Source: Faeciplasma sp045660445 (GTDB lineage: Bacteria; Bacillota; Clostridia; Oscillospirales; Ruminococcaceae). From it: 64,000 bases of DNA. The stretch is taken from NCBI GenBank assembly GCA_045660445.1, contig JAZRDR010000006.1, forward strand, positions 62,001 to 126,000. The letters run 5' to 3'. The first letter of the stretch is position 1, and every line of letters begins with the position of its first letter. Of the stretch, positions 43,305 to 51,354 are shown one piece after another. Position numbers and translations under genes: made by a program. The notes under the pieces are model-generated. The model was not told the DNA's origin and ran no database searches. It saw only the letters and a program-made list of their open reading frames with translations.

Positions 43305-43799
43305 TTATCTCGCCTTGCCGATTGCAAACATCGTAAGTGTGATGTCATACGATGTCGATGAAGATGACGTATACACTACTCTGTTTTTGTTAACGCTTAT
43401 AAACTGTGATGTCGAGCCGTCATAAACACTAGATAAGAACACAGGTGATCCTCCGGATCCGCTTACATAATATCCTGTACCATATACAAATACATAATCT
43501 ATGGTTGAAAGCTCGGTGAAAGTGTATGACGCAGAACGCGATCCGGTACCAGCAGGAAATGTTGGCCTTGCGCTCACATGTATATATCCTTCATCCGTTC
43601 CTGTAATCTTTTGTCCGTTAACATATGCCGTTTTGCCCAAAGCGATGTCAGACGCGATCGCAGTTGCATCAGACGTGTCGATACCAGACTCGATAGCTGA
43701 TATCTCGCTCGCAAAGTCCAATGCCGCAATCTCCTCGGTATCACCGGTTTTTGCCCTTATGGCGTCTGCAACGCTCTTAAAATATTGCTCTAAGGTCAT
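43305..43799 (-). CDS. Phage tail-fibre or structural protein
   Basis: A 164-residue protein. The N-terminus (LEQYFKSVADAIRAKTGDTEEIAALDFASEISAI) is the short helix-rich repeat seen in many phage minor structural proteins, followed by DIALGKTAYVNGQKITGT, a frequent phage tail motif. The remainder is Ser/Thr/Tyr-rich beta structure (ARPTFPAGTGSRSASYTFTEL), as in fibre tips. It overlaps the upstream gene by one base (TAATG). Precise role unknown; probably host-facing. Confidence 0.7.
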   Translation of the reverse strand: MTLEQYFKSVADAIRAKTGDTEEIAALDFASEISAIESGIDTSDATAIASDIALGKTAYVNGQKITGTDEGYIHVSARPTFPAGTGSRSASYTFTELSTIDYVFVYGTGYYVSGSGGSPVFLSSVYDGSTSQFISVNKNRVVYTSSSSTSYDITLTMFAIGKAR

Positions 43800-44575
43800 T
43801 AATAACTTCCCTCCAATGCAAGACCGACCGCTTCCTCGATAGCAGACAATACATAACTCTTTGTAGCATAATTATTGGCGCTCACTCCGCCAAGTGAAAG
43901 CGCATTATCTACAACACCGTCGCCATCTGCATCATAAACTGCCCTTTCCATATCGCCGCTTCCCGATCCGTCCTTGCCGTCCTTGCCGTTGATACCGTCA
44001 GTTCCATCTTCGCCTTTGTCACCTTTTTCGCCCTTGGCGCTAACGCCCGAGTTCACATACGCTCCTGCATCTGCATTCCAAACGTACCAATAATAATCGT
44101 CACTGATATAGGGAACATTAACGGTTGCGTTTTTCACATTTTCTGCAGCGATTTGTGCTGTTTGCGATGCTGATTTAGCCTCTCTCACATACGAATCAAA
44201 GCTTGAAATCATCTGATCATAAAGCGTTTGTGTGATCTGAGTGTTGGCATTTCCACCCTCGGTGCCGTCATGTATCGGCACGACCAAGATCTTAGATGCC
44301 AAGATAATATTGCCGCTTCTACCGATCACACCAACAAAGATGAATCCGCCGGATCTTTGAACCTCGTTTGGAATATCGCACGAGTCTGCATCATCCAAGG
44401 TCATCTCATACCTCACTTCTTTGTCCTGCCAAAAGACCACGGTTTTTGTGTATGAATTCCACTCGGGCGAGAACATGAACATACAACGGTCATAGCTTTG
44501 GCTGTGCGAGGTTGGAAGCGCTCCACCCGACAGTGAGATATTTCTTGCATCGAGCTTAATTACAAGTGTATTAAT
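43799..44575 (-). CDS. Phage baseplate/tail protein with collagen-like segment; probable ATT start
   Basis: A protein of 258 residues if started at ATT 44575. The N-terminal part (LVIKLDARNISLSGG and MFMFSPEWNSYTKTVVFW) matches phage baseplate upper or neck proteins. A coiled region (~100-150) and a collagen-like GxY stretch (KGEKGDKGEDGTDG, GINGKDGKDG) precede a C-terminal NALSLGGVSANNYATK tail repeat. The first in-frame ATG (44482) would remove 31 conserved-looking residues. AAAGGATGA lies about 9 nt before the ATT. An out-of-frame ATG lies in the ribosome site, separated by an A5 tract: one base fewer would restore ATG-AGC-AAA-ATT. Confidence 0.6.
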   Translation of the reverse strand: MNTLVIKLDARNISLSGGALPTSHSQSYDRCMFMFSPEWNSYTKTVVFWQDKEVRYEMTLDDADSCDIPNEVQRSGGFIFVGVIGRSGNIILASKILVVPIHDGTEGGNANTQITQTLYDQMISSFDSYVREAKSASQTAQIAAENVKNATVNVPYISDDYYWYVWNADAGAYVNSGVSAKGEKGDKGEDGTDGINGKDGKDGSGSGDMERAVYDADGDGVVDNALSLGGVSANNYATKSYVLSAIEEAVGLALEGSY

Positions 44576-44642
44576 TTTTGCTCATCCTTTCATTTAATTT
44601 GTCGCCCGCCACTGCGACTGATATTTAATGATAACGAAAAAA

Positions 44643-44662
44643 AAGTCCCGAAATCGGGACTT
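44643..44662 (-). terminator. Hairpin upstream of phage cassette
   Basis: AAGTCCCG/CGGGACTT stem with a 4-nt loop; on the minus strand it is followed by eight T. It would stop read-through from the opp operon into the phage genes. Confidence 0.75.
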
Positions 44663-44688
44663 AAGGTGTGATATAATGTGCAAAAAAG

Positions 44689-44717
44689 AACCTCCCGCTT
44701 TAAAAAACGGGAGGTTT
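44689..44717 (-). terminator. Terminator of the opp operon
   Basis: On the minus strand AACCTCCCG/CGGGAGGTT stem, then CTTTTTTG. Together with the hairpin at 44643-44662 it forms a tandem terminator. Confidence 0.85.
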
Positions 44718-44737
44718 ATTCTTTTCTAATCAGGTTA

Positions 44738-45172
44738 TTACATTATAATATCAACAGCTCCGGTTGCATTCCAAAGAACGAGGAAGATAATCGACAAAGC
44801 TAAAGCCACAACACCAATCACCAGCATAAAATACGGAATCGGCTTGCCCTTGCGCTTTTCGCGCTTTTCCATCATATATTCGTAATATCCGCCTTCGTTG
44901 GGGTCCTTCGCGATAGGTGTAAACAGATACTTAAGTGATTTAAATCCAAAACCGAAAATGTCAAAAAGTCCGGTTGTAGATATCCAAATCAAAGCTCCGA
45001 CACCGATATACAGCACAGCAGTTACAAAGCAAGCATTGCTAAGTGCTGCAAAGGCCAAAGAAGCACTGTCAGCGCTGAAAGCTCCAAACCAATAAGCAAA
45101 AACGCCTATCATGACAAAAGCCGAACCGCAGGCAGAAATATATGTTTTTAGCTTTGAATTCTTTTCGTTCAT
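44738..45172 (-). CDS. DUF3899-like small membrane protein
   Basis: A 144-residue protein with four spans (about 10-30, 40-65, 112-135 plus a short one). The middle has GLFDIFGFGFKSLKYLF and then a charged loop YYEYMMEKREKRKGKPIP, a pattern recalling DUF3899. It begins 21 nt after oppF, in the same direction and before the operon terminator, so it is likely part of the peptide transporter operon. Function unknown; an accessory membrane factor is an inference from position. Confidence 0.65.
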   Translation of the reverse strand: MNEKNSKLKTYISACGSAFVMIGVFAYWFGAFSADSASLAFAALSNACFVTAVLYIGVGALIWISTTGLFDIFGFGFKSLKYLFTPIAKDPNEGGYYEYMMEKREKRKGKPIPYFMLVIGVVALALSIIFLVLWNATGAVDIIM

Positions 45173-45193
45173 ATTGTATAACCTTTAGTTAAA

Positions 45194-46423
45194 TCAATCC
45201 TTCAACTCGGAAAGATATTTGTTGAACTCTTCAGTATTGCAATGAACAAAGTGTCCGGGCTTGATCTCGCGCAAGGTGGGTTCTTCCTTTGAATAATCAT
45301 GTTCAGCCAAAGGATTGTAAACGATTCTTGTGCGCTGCTTTTCATAAGCCGGGTCGGGCAAAGGAATTGCAGAGAGCAAGCTCTTTGTATAGGGATGCAA
45401 AGGATTCTTGAAGAGCTCATCGGAATCAGCAAGCTCAACAAGCTTGCCATAATACATAACGCCGATTCTGTCCGAGAAGTATTTTACAACAGAAAGGTCG
45501 TGTGCGATGAAGAGGATCGTAAGTCCCAATTCGTGACGAAGATCATTCAAAAGGTTGATAACCTGTGCCTGAATGGAAACGTCAAGTGCGGAAACAGGTT
45601 CGTCAGCGATGATAAGCTCAGGCTTCATGATAACAGCTCTTGCTACACCGATTCTCTGACGCTGACCGCCCGAGAACTCGTGAGGATAACGAGAAGCGTG
45701 TTCCTTAACAAGACCTACCATTTCAAGAACCTTGAACACCTGCTCATCGATCTTTTGCTTGTCGGTCTCACCTCTGATAACCAAACCCTCGGCAATGATG
45801 TCTCTAACAGTCATACGGGGGTCTAACGAAGCGATAGGATCCTGGAAGATCATCTGGATCTGAGTTATGAATTTCTGCTTCGATGCGATCTTGCGCGCGT
45901 TTTTATACTCTGCAACAATCTTTGCCTTTTCGTCGCCGACAGCGCTGCTGATGAGAGGAAGATACTTGTCGTCAACTTCCTTAATAAGCTCTTTTGAATA
46001 GCGCTTATCACCGTTCTTGTGATCCTCAATCGCCTTAGCCATTTCATCTCTTTGTGCAGTGATGAAATCAGCAGTTTCCTTTTTAAGCTGAGGAAGTGTT
46101 GCGGCAACTTCGGGATTTGTCTTAGCCTCTTCGATAGCAGCCTTAAGCTTCTTCTTGGCATCAATTATAGCACGCTTATAGGAAAGGGTTCCTGCGCAGA
46201 TTCTTCTGCCCTTAAAGTAGATATTGCCGGAAGTGATATCATAAAGCTTGATGATGGAACGACCGGTTGTTGTCTTACCGCATCCGGATTCGCCAACAAG
46301 ACCGAAAACTTCGCCCTTCTTAATGTCAAAGCTTACGTTATCAACAGCCTTGTTTATTTTGAAATATTGGCAGAGGTTTTCAACTTTAAGGAGAACTTCG
46401 CTGTTATTAATGTTATCAGCCAT
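45194..46423 (-). CDS. oppF: Oligopeptide ABC transporter ATPase OppF with inserted charged helix region
   Basis: A 409-residue ATPase. Motifs are Walker A GESGCGKTT (44-52), Q-loop FQDP (193-196), signature SGGQRQR (251-257), Walker B IIADEP (271-276) and H-loop AHD (307-309). A normal OppF runs directly from the first sheet to the Q-loop; here about 105 residues (~76-183), Lys/Glu/Ala-rich and probably coiled-coil, are inserted. The C-terminal Opp extension (PLHPYTKSLLSAIP) is present. It overlaps oppD by eight bases. It energises peptide import with OppD. Confidence 0.88.
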   Translation of the reverse strand: MADNINNSEVLLKVENLCQYFKINKAVDNVSFDIKKGEVFGLVGESGCGKTTTGRSIIKLYDITSGNIYFKGRRICAGTLSYKRAIIDAKKKLKAAIEEAKTNPEVAATLPQLKKETADFITAQRDEMAKAIEDHKNGDKRYSKELIKEVDDKYLPLISSAVGDEKAKIVAEYKNARKIASKQKFITQIQMIFQDPIASLDPRMTVRDIIAEGLVIRGETDKQKIDEQVFKVLEMVGLVKEHASRYPHEFSGGQRQRIGVARAVIMKPELIIADEPVSALDVSIQAQVINLLNDLRHELGLTILFIAHDLSVVKYFSDRIGVMYYGKLVELADSDELFKNPLHPYTKSLLSAIPLPDPAYEKQRTRIVYNPLAEHDYSKEEPTLREIKPGHFVHCNTEEFNKYLSELKD

Positions 46424-48566
46424 TATTTTCTTCTCCTCTCTGCTTCATTCTTGCAATTCTGTCTAAAATAATCTTTGGAGGCTGTGCCTTGGGAGCATCA
46501 GGATGCAAGAGCCAAGTTGCAGCACTGTGTGTTTCGCTGATCTTGAACATCGGAGGCTGAAGCTCGAAATCGATTTCAAGAGCATACTTATTTCTGTCAG
46601 CAAACGCATCACCAACAGGAGGATAGATCATGTTGGGAGGTGTGCCGGGGATAGCTTCGAGCTTTTCGTTGGTATCAAGGTCAGGCATGGAAGAAAGCAA
46701 AGCCCATGTATAAGGATGTGCAGGGCTATAGAAGATATCTTCGGATGTGCCATATTCAACGATCTTACCTGCATACATAACTGCAATTCTGTCAGCCATG
46801 TTTGCAACAACGCCAAGGTCGTGAGTGATGAAGATGATGGAGAGCTGACGCTCTGCCTTGATTCTGTTGATAAGCTCTAAGATCTGAGCCTGAATAGTAA
46901 CGTCAAGCGCAGTTGTAGGTTCGTCACAGATAAGGATGTCGGGGTTAGCTGCCAATGCAATAGCGATAACTATTCTCTGTCTCATACCGCCTGAAAATTC
47001 AAACGGATACTGTCTGTAACGCTTGCGAGGTTCGGGAATACCTACCTCTTCCATCAAGCGAAGAGCCTTGTGCTTAGCCATGCTCTTTGTTACCTTGTAA
47101 ACAGAGTCAGATGCGTTAGCCTTAAAGTAGTCAACAAGTGCAACGGTTTCGCTTGCGAAATCGCGGTTTGCACGGTTTTCCAACACCTTAATATAGCGTT
47201 CCTTAAGTCTTATAATAACACGTCTGATGTCTTCAGCTGCAACGTCAAGATCAACCAATGCAGCGGGAATAACCTTCCAATCGGGCTTCTTGCCGCGCTT
47301 AACAAGGCTGTCATACTTAGCCTGCTGCTTATCGTGTGCCTTCTGGGACACCTTATTTCTCTTAATTCCTTCGAAGTAAGATTCGATAGCAGACTTGATA
47401 CCTGTTGCGAAGGTATATGCAACGCTGTCCTTATTGATTTCAAGACGGTCGATAGATCCTTCTACTGCATTTGCCAAAGCCTTTTCGGTTGCAAGACATT
47501 CACTTCTGTCAAGAGTGGGCTTTGAGAATACAGCCAAGCTTTCATCCAAAAGCTTGATAACCTCTTCCTTCTTAGCATCATGAACGTCAGCCGAATATCT
47601 TAATGCCTTTTCAGCAACAGTCAAGAAATCGATCATGAAGTTATCATCAAGATACTTTAAGAGATATTCGTTAAGCTGATCAACGGGCATATCGGGCAAA
47701 GGCTGGTCAGAGAACTTAAGGAAGTAGCCCATTCTGAAGAAGTTGGGCACTTTTCTTTCGATAGCAGTATTCAATATAGCCTTGATCTGAGTTAAGATGA
47801 ATGCCAAACGTTCAAATTCGCCCTTCTTAACAGTCTTAAGATCCTTAACAAGAGACTTAAGAGTTACCTCGTCATCCCCTGAAACAACATACTTGTCATA
47901 TGTCTTAGAAGCCAAGTTTGCAACGTCATTGATCTTTTCTTTCTGGTTTGTCAAAGCGGATTTTTCGATAAGGAAAAGTCCGTCATCAATAGATGAAACT
48001 GCTTCGTTTGCAGCTTCGATAGCCTCGTTATAAGACTGTTCAAGCTCGATATGCTTAAACTCGAAAGCATCGAATTTTTTGCACTTCTTATTGATCTCCT
48101 CGGCAGAAATGTCGGGATTTGCTTCGATCATTGTCTTATTAAGAAGCTTAAGAGTGGTGTTAAAGGAGATCTTGGAAGAACGCTGTCTTGCTTTGCCCTT
48201 TAAGATCATAGCTTCGGTAAGCTGCTTACCGATACGCATGATGGGGTTAAGGCTGGACAACGGATCCTGGAAGATCATTGCGATACGGTCACCGCGGATT
48301 CTGTAAAATTCGTCTTCGGTGATCTTTAAAAGGTCCTTGCCGTCATAGATGATCTCGCCACCCTCAACAATAGCATTACCTGCCAAAATGCCAAGGATAG
48401 ACTTTGATGTTACCGATTTACCGGAGCCGGACTCGCCAACGATAGCGACAGTCTCGCCCTTGTTCAAATCGAAGCTAACATCTCTAACTGCCTGAACTTT
48501 ACCGTTAGCGGTTTTAAAGGACACACGCAGATTTTTAACTTGAAGTTTATTTTCTAAATGTTCCAT
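46416..48566 (-). CDS. oppD: Oligopeptide ABC transporter ATPase OppD with ~370-residue insertion
   Basis: A 716-residue ATPase, more than twice the normal ~330. Motifs are Walker A GESGSGKS (44-51), Q-loop FQDP (99-102), signature SGGMRQR (525-531), Walker B ILICDEP (544-550) and H-loop THD (581-583). The core continues normally to about residue 125 (GKQLTEAMILKGKA) and resumes near 498 (KHKALRLMEEVGIPEPRKRYRQYP). The ~370 residues between are helical, charged and Cys-poor, with no motif I recognise. This insertion falls in the helical subdomain that contacts the permease. The C-terminal Opp Fe-S/regulatory-type extension is present in reduced form. Confidence 0.88.
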   Translation of the reverse strand: MEHLENKLQVKNLRVSFKTANGKVQAVRDVSFDLNKGETVAIVGESGSGKSVTSKSILGILAGNAIVEGGEIIYDGKDLLKITEDEFYRIRGDRIAMIFQDPLSSLNPIMRIGKQLTEAMILKGKARQRSSKISFNTTLKLLNKTMIEANPDISAEEINKKCKKFDAFEFKHIELEQSYNEAIEAANEAVSSIDDGLFLIEKSALTNQKEKINDVANLASKTYDKYVVSGDDEVTLKSLVKDLKTVKKGEFERLAFILTQIKAILNTAIERKVPNFFRMGYFLKFSDQPLPDMPVDQLNEYLLKYLDDNFMIDFLTVAEKALRYSADVHDAKKEEVIKLLDESLAVFSKPTLDRSECLATEKALANAVEGSIDRLEINKDSVAYTFATGIKSAIESYFEGIKRNKVSQKAHDKQQAKYDSLVKRGKKPDWKVIPAALVDLDVAAEDIRRVIIRLKERYIKVLENRANRDFASETVALVDYFKANASDSVYKVTKSMAKHKALRLMEEVGIPEPRKRYRQYPFEFSGGMRQRIVIAIALAANPDILICDEPTTALDVTIQAQILELINRIKAERQLSIIFITHDLGVVANMADRIAVMYAGKIVEYGTSEDIFYSPAHPYTWALLSSMPDLDTNEKLEAIPGTPPNMIYPPVGDAFADRNKYALEIDFELQPPMFKISETHSAATWLLHPDAPKAQPPKIILDRIARMKQRGEENNG

Positions 48567-48569
48567 ATA

Positions 48570-50108
48570 TTAGTCCTCCACGCCCTTGAGAGAAGGGTTA
48601 AATGCATCTCTAAGACCGTTACCAAAGAGGTTGAACGAGATCATGAGAAGTGAAATGAATACAGCGGGGAACAAGATGATGTGCGGATATGTCGAAACAA
48701 ACGAGTTACCGCCCGAGAGAAGTGTACCAACGCTGGTCATGGTGGATGACTCGAGGTTAACGATACCGAGGTAGGTAAGGTTAGTCTCGCCAAAGATAAC
48801 GCCGGGGATAGAGAGTACGGAACCTGTGATGATCGTACCCATAGCGTTCGGGAAGATATGCTTGAACATAAGTCTTCCGTCCTTAGCACCCAAAGTTCTT
48901 GCAGAAAGAACGTATTCGGAATGCTTAAATCTATAGAACTGCATTCTCGTTCTTGAAGCCATTCCTATCCATCCCGTTAGGACGAACGCGAACAGCAGTG
49001 ACCAAACAGGTCCAACCTTATTTGCTAAGTGCAACTGGAACAGCGAGTGCAAAACCATGCTGGGAACGCCGGACAAAACGTCGGATACACGTTCCAAAAC
49101 CAAGTCGATAACGCCGCCATAGTAACCTTCGATAGCGCCATAGATAGCACCGATAAAGAGGTTGATTGCAGAGATGCCGATTGCAAGCAAGAGCGAGAAA
49201 CGTGCACCGGCTGCAAGTCTTGTCAAGATGTCCTGACCCTTTGCGTTAGTTCCGAAGAAGAAGCTGGGCTCGAAGCCGTAACGATACTGGAAGTAAGTAT
49301 AGGTAAATACTCTTACCTTATAGGACTTAGCTTCAGAGGTACCGCCGATCTGAGCGTAACGATAGCTTCCGTCATCTCCGGGAATACGCAAGGAGTAATA
49401 GCCGTCATCTGTGCCATTGCTCTTGTAAAGGGGCTGATAGTTGCCTTCCTTATCAAGCTTGGGAGTACCCTTCTGGTCGCAAACATACCAAATGTTAGCG
49501 TCGGATACCAAGGACTTATTTGTGAACGAAGAAGAATTTACTGCAGGGAAGATAACCTGGATTCCACTTTCATTCTGCCAATCCTGAATTGCATTGAATT
49601 CAGCTTCGGTAAGGGTGAGATAGATCATACCGTTCTTGGTATAAACATCCTCACGTACTTCATAGTAAGTTGTATTCGAGGAACCCGAACCGTCAGTAAA
49701 GTTTTCTCTTATGTGGTCTGTATAAACGGTGTAACCGGTTTCAGCCTCGATAGCGCCGAAATAGAGATACTCGTTGTTATTAACGATTCTCTTGCTGGTA
49801 CCGTTCCAGAAATCGATGCCAAGCTTAACAAAAAGATCGTTCTTGGGCAAAAGCTTTGTATACTGCAAATATGTGGTGTCAGTAAGGCTCTCGGTATAAG
49901 CGTTTGCAGCAAAGATAGGAACAAAGATAGCAAACAAAATGAGAAGCAAAACGATTACAGCAGCAACAACAGACGACTTGTTCTTGCAGAAACGTCTCCA
50001 AACGTCCTTAGCATAGCTTACAGGCTTGGTATCGAACTTCTTATCAGATATAAATTCGCTTCTGTCAACAAAGCGAAGCTTTTCAACAGGTATATTCTTA
50101 ATATCCAT
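48570..50108 (-). CDS. oppC: Oligopeptide ABC permease OppC with enlarged external loop
   Basis: A 512-residue permease; typical OppC is about 300. A cytoplasmic N-terminus (~1-45) leads to TM1 (~46-68), then about 215 residues outside the membrane before the family segment FFFGTNAKGQDILTRLAAGARFSL (283-306), where normal proteins have some tens. The loop is rich in Tyr, Ser, Asn and Thr and has no recognised domain. The remaining spans and the EAA loop (SARTLGAKDGRLMFKHIFPNAMG) are normal. It pairs with OppB, whose gene ends 3 nt upstream. Confidence 0.88.
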   Translation of the reverse strand: MDIKNIPVEKLRFVDRSEFISDKKFDTKPVSYAKDVWRRFCKNKSSVVAAVIVLLLILFAIFVPIFAANAYTESLTDTTYLQYTKLLPKNDLFVKLGIDFWNGTSKRIVNNNEYLYFGAIEAETGYTVYTDHIRENFTDGSGSSNTTYYEVREDVYTKNGMIYLTLTEAEFNAIQDWQNESGIQVIFPAVNSSSFTNKSLVSDANIWYVCDQKGTPKLDKEGNYQPLYKSNGTDDGYYSLRIPGDDGSYRYAQIGGTSEAKSYKVRVFTYTYFQYRYGFEPSFFFGTNAKGQDILTRLAAGARFSLLLAIGISAINLFIGAIYGAIEGYYGGVIDLVLERVSDVLSGVPSMVLHSLFQLHLANKVGPVWSLLFAFVLTGWIGMASRTRMQFYRFKHSEYVLSARTLGAKDGRLMFKHIFPNAMGTIITGSVLSIPGVIFGETNLTYLGIVNLESSTMTSVGTLLSGGNSFVSTYPHIILFPAVFISLLMISFNLFGNGLRDAFNPSLKGVED

Positions 50109-50111
50109 AAC

Positions 50112-51062
50112 TTACTTTTCCCCCATTCTGATTCGAGGATCGATAAATCCATAGCTAAGGTCGACCAAAATGCCGGAAGAAAGACCGATCAAAGTATAGA
50201 ACGACGACAAAAGCATATAGAAGTTATAGTCTCTTGCTGTGATAGACTTGATATACAAAGGACCAACACCGGGGATACCGAAGATCTGCTCGATGATGAG
50301 CGAACCGCCGATAATACCGATAAATTCACCGATGATCATCGGGAAAATGGGAACCATCGAGTTTCTTAATGCGTGGCGAACAGTAGCCTGTCCTCTGGTT
50401 AAGCCCTTGGTTCTTGCCAAAAGCATAAAGTCACTGGTCAAAACCTCACAAAGCTCTGCACGGGTGTAACGAGCAAGACCTGCGATGGTACCGAAGCCCA
50501 AAGAAAGGATCGCGGGCACCAAGGACATAAACATTGCCCAAGAGAAGTAATCATCACCGGGAAGCATCTGCATCGGGAACCACTGAAGCTTGTGGCAAAG
50601 GAGATACTGAACTAAAAATGCTGTTACGAAGCCGGGAACAGATACGAACACCATGATACCTGTGGAGATAAGATGGTCCTGCCAACGGTTCTTTTTAAGT
50701 GCAGCATAGATACCCAAAAGAAGTCCCATAGGAACGCTGAAAATCATAGCGTATACGTTTACAAGCATTGTAGCGGGGAGCTTGCTGATGAAGATATCCC
50801 AAACATCCTGACCAACATACAAAGCTTCGGAAACACCCCAGTCTCCACCTAACAGTGATTTCTGAAGGAAGATACCGTATTGCACAATGATCGGCTTGTT
50901 ATATCCCAAAGCTTCACGGCGCATTTCAATCAACTGCATATCCTTGCCGAACTGAGTTGCAGGAGTATTCGGCAACAGTTTAACAAGAACGAAGCATATA
51001 GATATGATGGTCAAAAATACCATAAGCATCAATGCAATTCGTTTTAAAACGTACTTAAACAT
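50112..51062 (-). CDS. oppB: Oligopeptide ABC permease OppB
   Basis: A 316-residue permease of normal length with six spans. Family segments are the N-terminal signal-anchor span, the EAA loop (LARTKGLTRGQATVRHALRNSM) and the C-terminal IEQIFGIPGVGPLYIKSITARDY. It forms the transmembrane channel with OppC. It is the first of the downstream opp genes after a structured gap following oppA. Being normal in size, it contrasts with the enlarged OppA, OppC, OppD and OppF. Confidence 0.92.
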   Translation of the reverse strand: MFKYVLKRIALMLMVFLTIISICFVLVKLLPNTPATQFGKDMQLIEMRREALGYNKPIIVQYGIFLQKSLLGGDWGVSEALYVGQDVWDIFISKLPATMLVNVYAMIFSVPMGLLLGIYAALKKNRWQDHLISTGIMVFVSVPGFVTAFLVQYLLCHKLQWFPMQMLPGDDYFSWAMFMSLVPAILSLGFGTIAGLARYTRAELCEVLTSDFMLLARTKGLTRGQATVRHALRNSMVPIFPMIIGEFIGIIGGSLIIEQIFGIPGVGPLYIKSITARDYNFYMLLSSFYTLIGLSSGILVDLSYGFIDPRIRMGEK

Positions 51063-51167
51063 ATAAACCTCCTGTGAATTATTTGCCGCTGTAAAGCGAC
51101 ATTTATATGTTAGCTTTAAGAAGCGAGAAACAAATTTGCTTTAAAGAACTAAATTAAAATAGCGTGT

Positions 51168-51218
51168 GCGATTGCATTTGTACATTCTTGAGATTCAAGC
51201 GCATACATATGCAATCGC
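51168..51218 (-). other. Structured element between oppA and oppB
   Basis: Ten-base arms GCGATTGCAT/ATGCAATCGC enclose a TGTA/TACA pair, an internal loop and a CTTGA-gat-TCAAG hairpin, giving one long interrupted stem. It lies in the transcribed spacer, between the hairpin at 51266-51309 and oppB. It could stabilise the upstream mRNA or guide processing. Confidence 0.6.
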
Positions 51219-51265
51219 GAAATCGCGAATAATGTCATTATAGGAACATGCCTATCAAGAAAATA

Positions 51266-51309
51266 AAGCCCTCGGGTTCGGAGGAGAATCTCTCCTCCTC
51301 CGAGGGCTT
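51266..51309 (-). terminator. Leaky terminator or attenuator hairpin after oppA
   Basis: AAGCCCTCGG/CCGAGGGCTT outer stem with an inner GGAGGAGA/TCTCCTCC arm pair, and only TTTATTTTC after it on the minus strand. It lies between oppA and oppB, where partial termination would leave more oppA mRNA. Confidence 0.7.
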
Positions 51310-51354
51310 AATTTCAAGCTAATCTAAACTGATACTTTAAATTACAAATATAGA

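Larger units (their letters stand above)
42060..44575 (-). mobile_element. Phage-derived tail/lysis cassette (remnant or domesticated)
   Basis: Five tightly packed genes in phage order: baseplate/tail protein, tail protein, small membrane protein, holin and GH25 lysozyme. Neighbouring stops and starts overlap or nearly so. No integrase, terminase, capsid or portal is near, and both sides are ordinary chromosomal genes with terminators. No attachment-site repeats were recognised. Confidence 0.7.

Noticed and set aside
44663..44688. TATAAT on the plus strand between two terminator hairpins, considered as a promoter of a small RNA
   Set aside because: No -35 element and no room for a product before the next hairpin.
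49029..50369. 446-codon plus-strand frame opposite oppC
   Set aside because: No start site, no recognisable domain; oppC motifs are complete on the minus strand.
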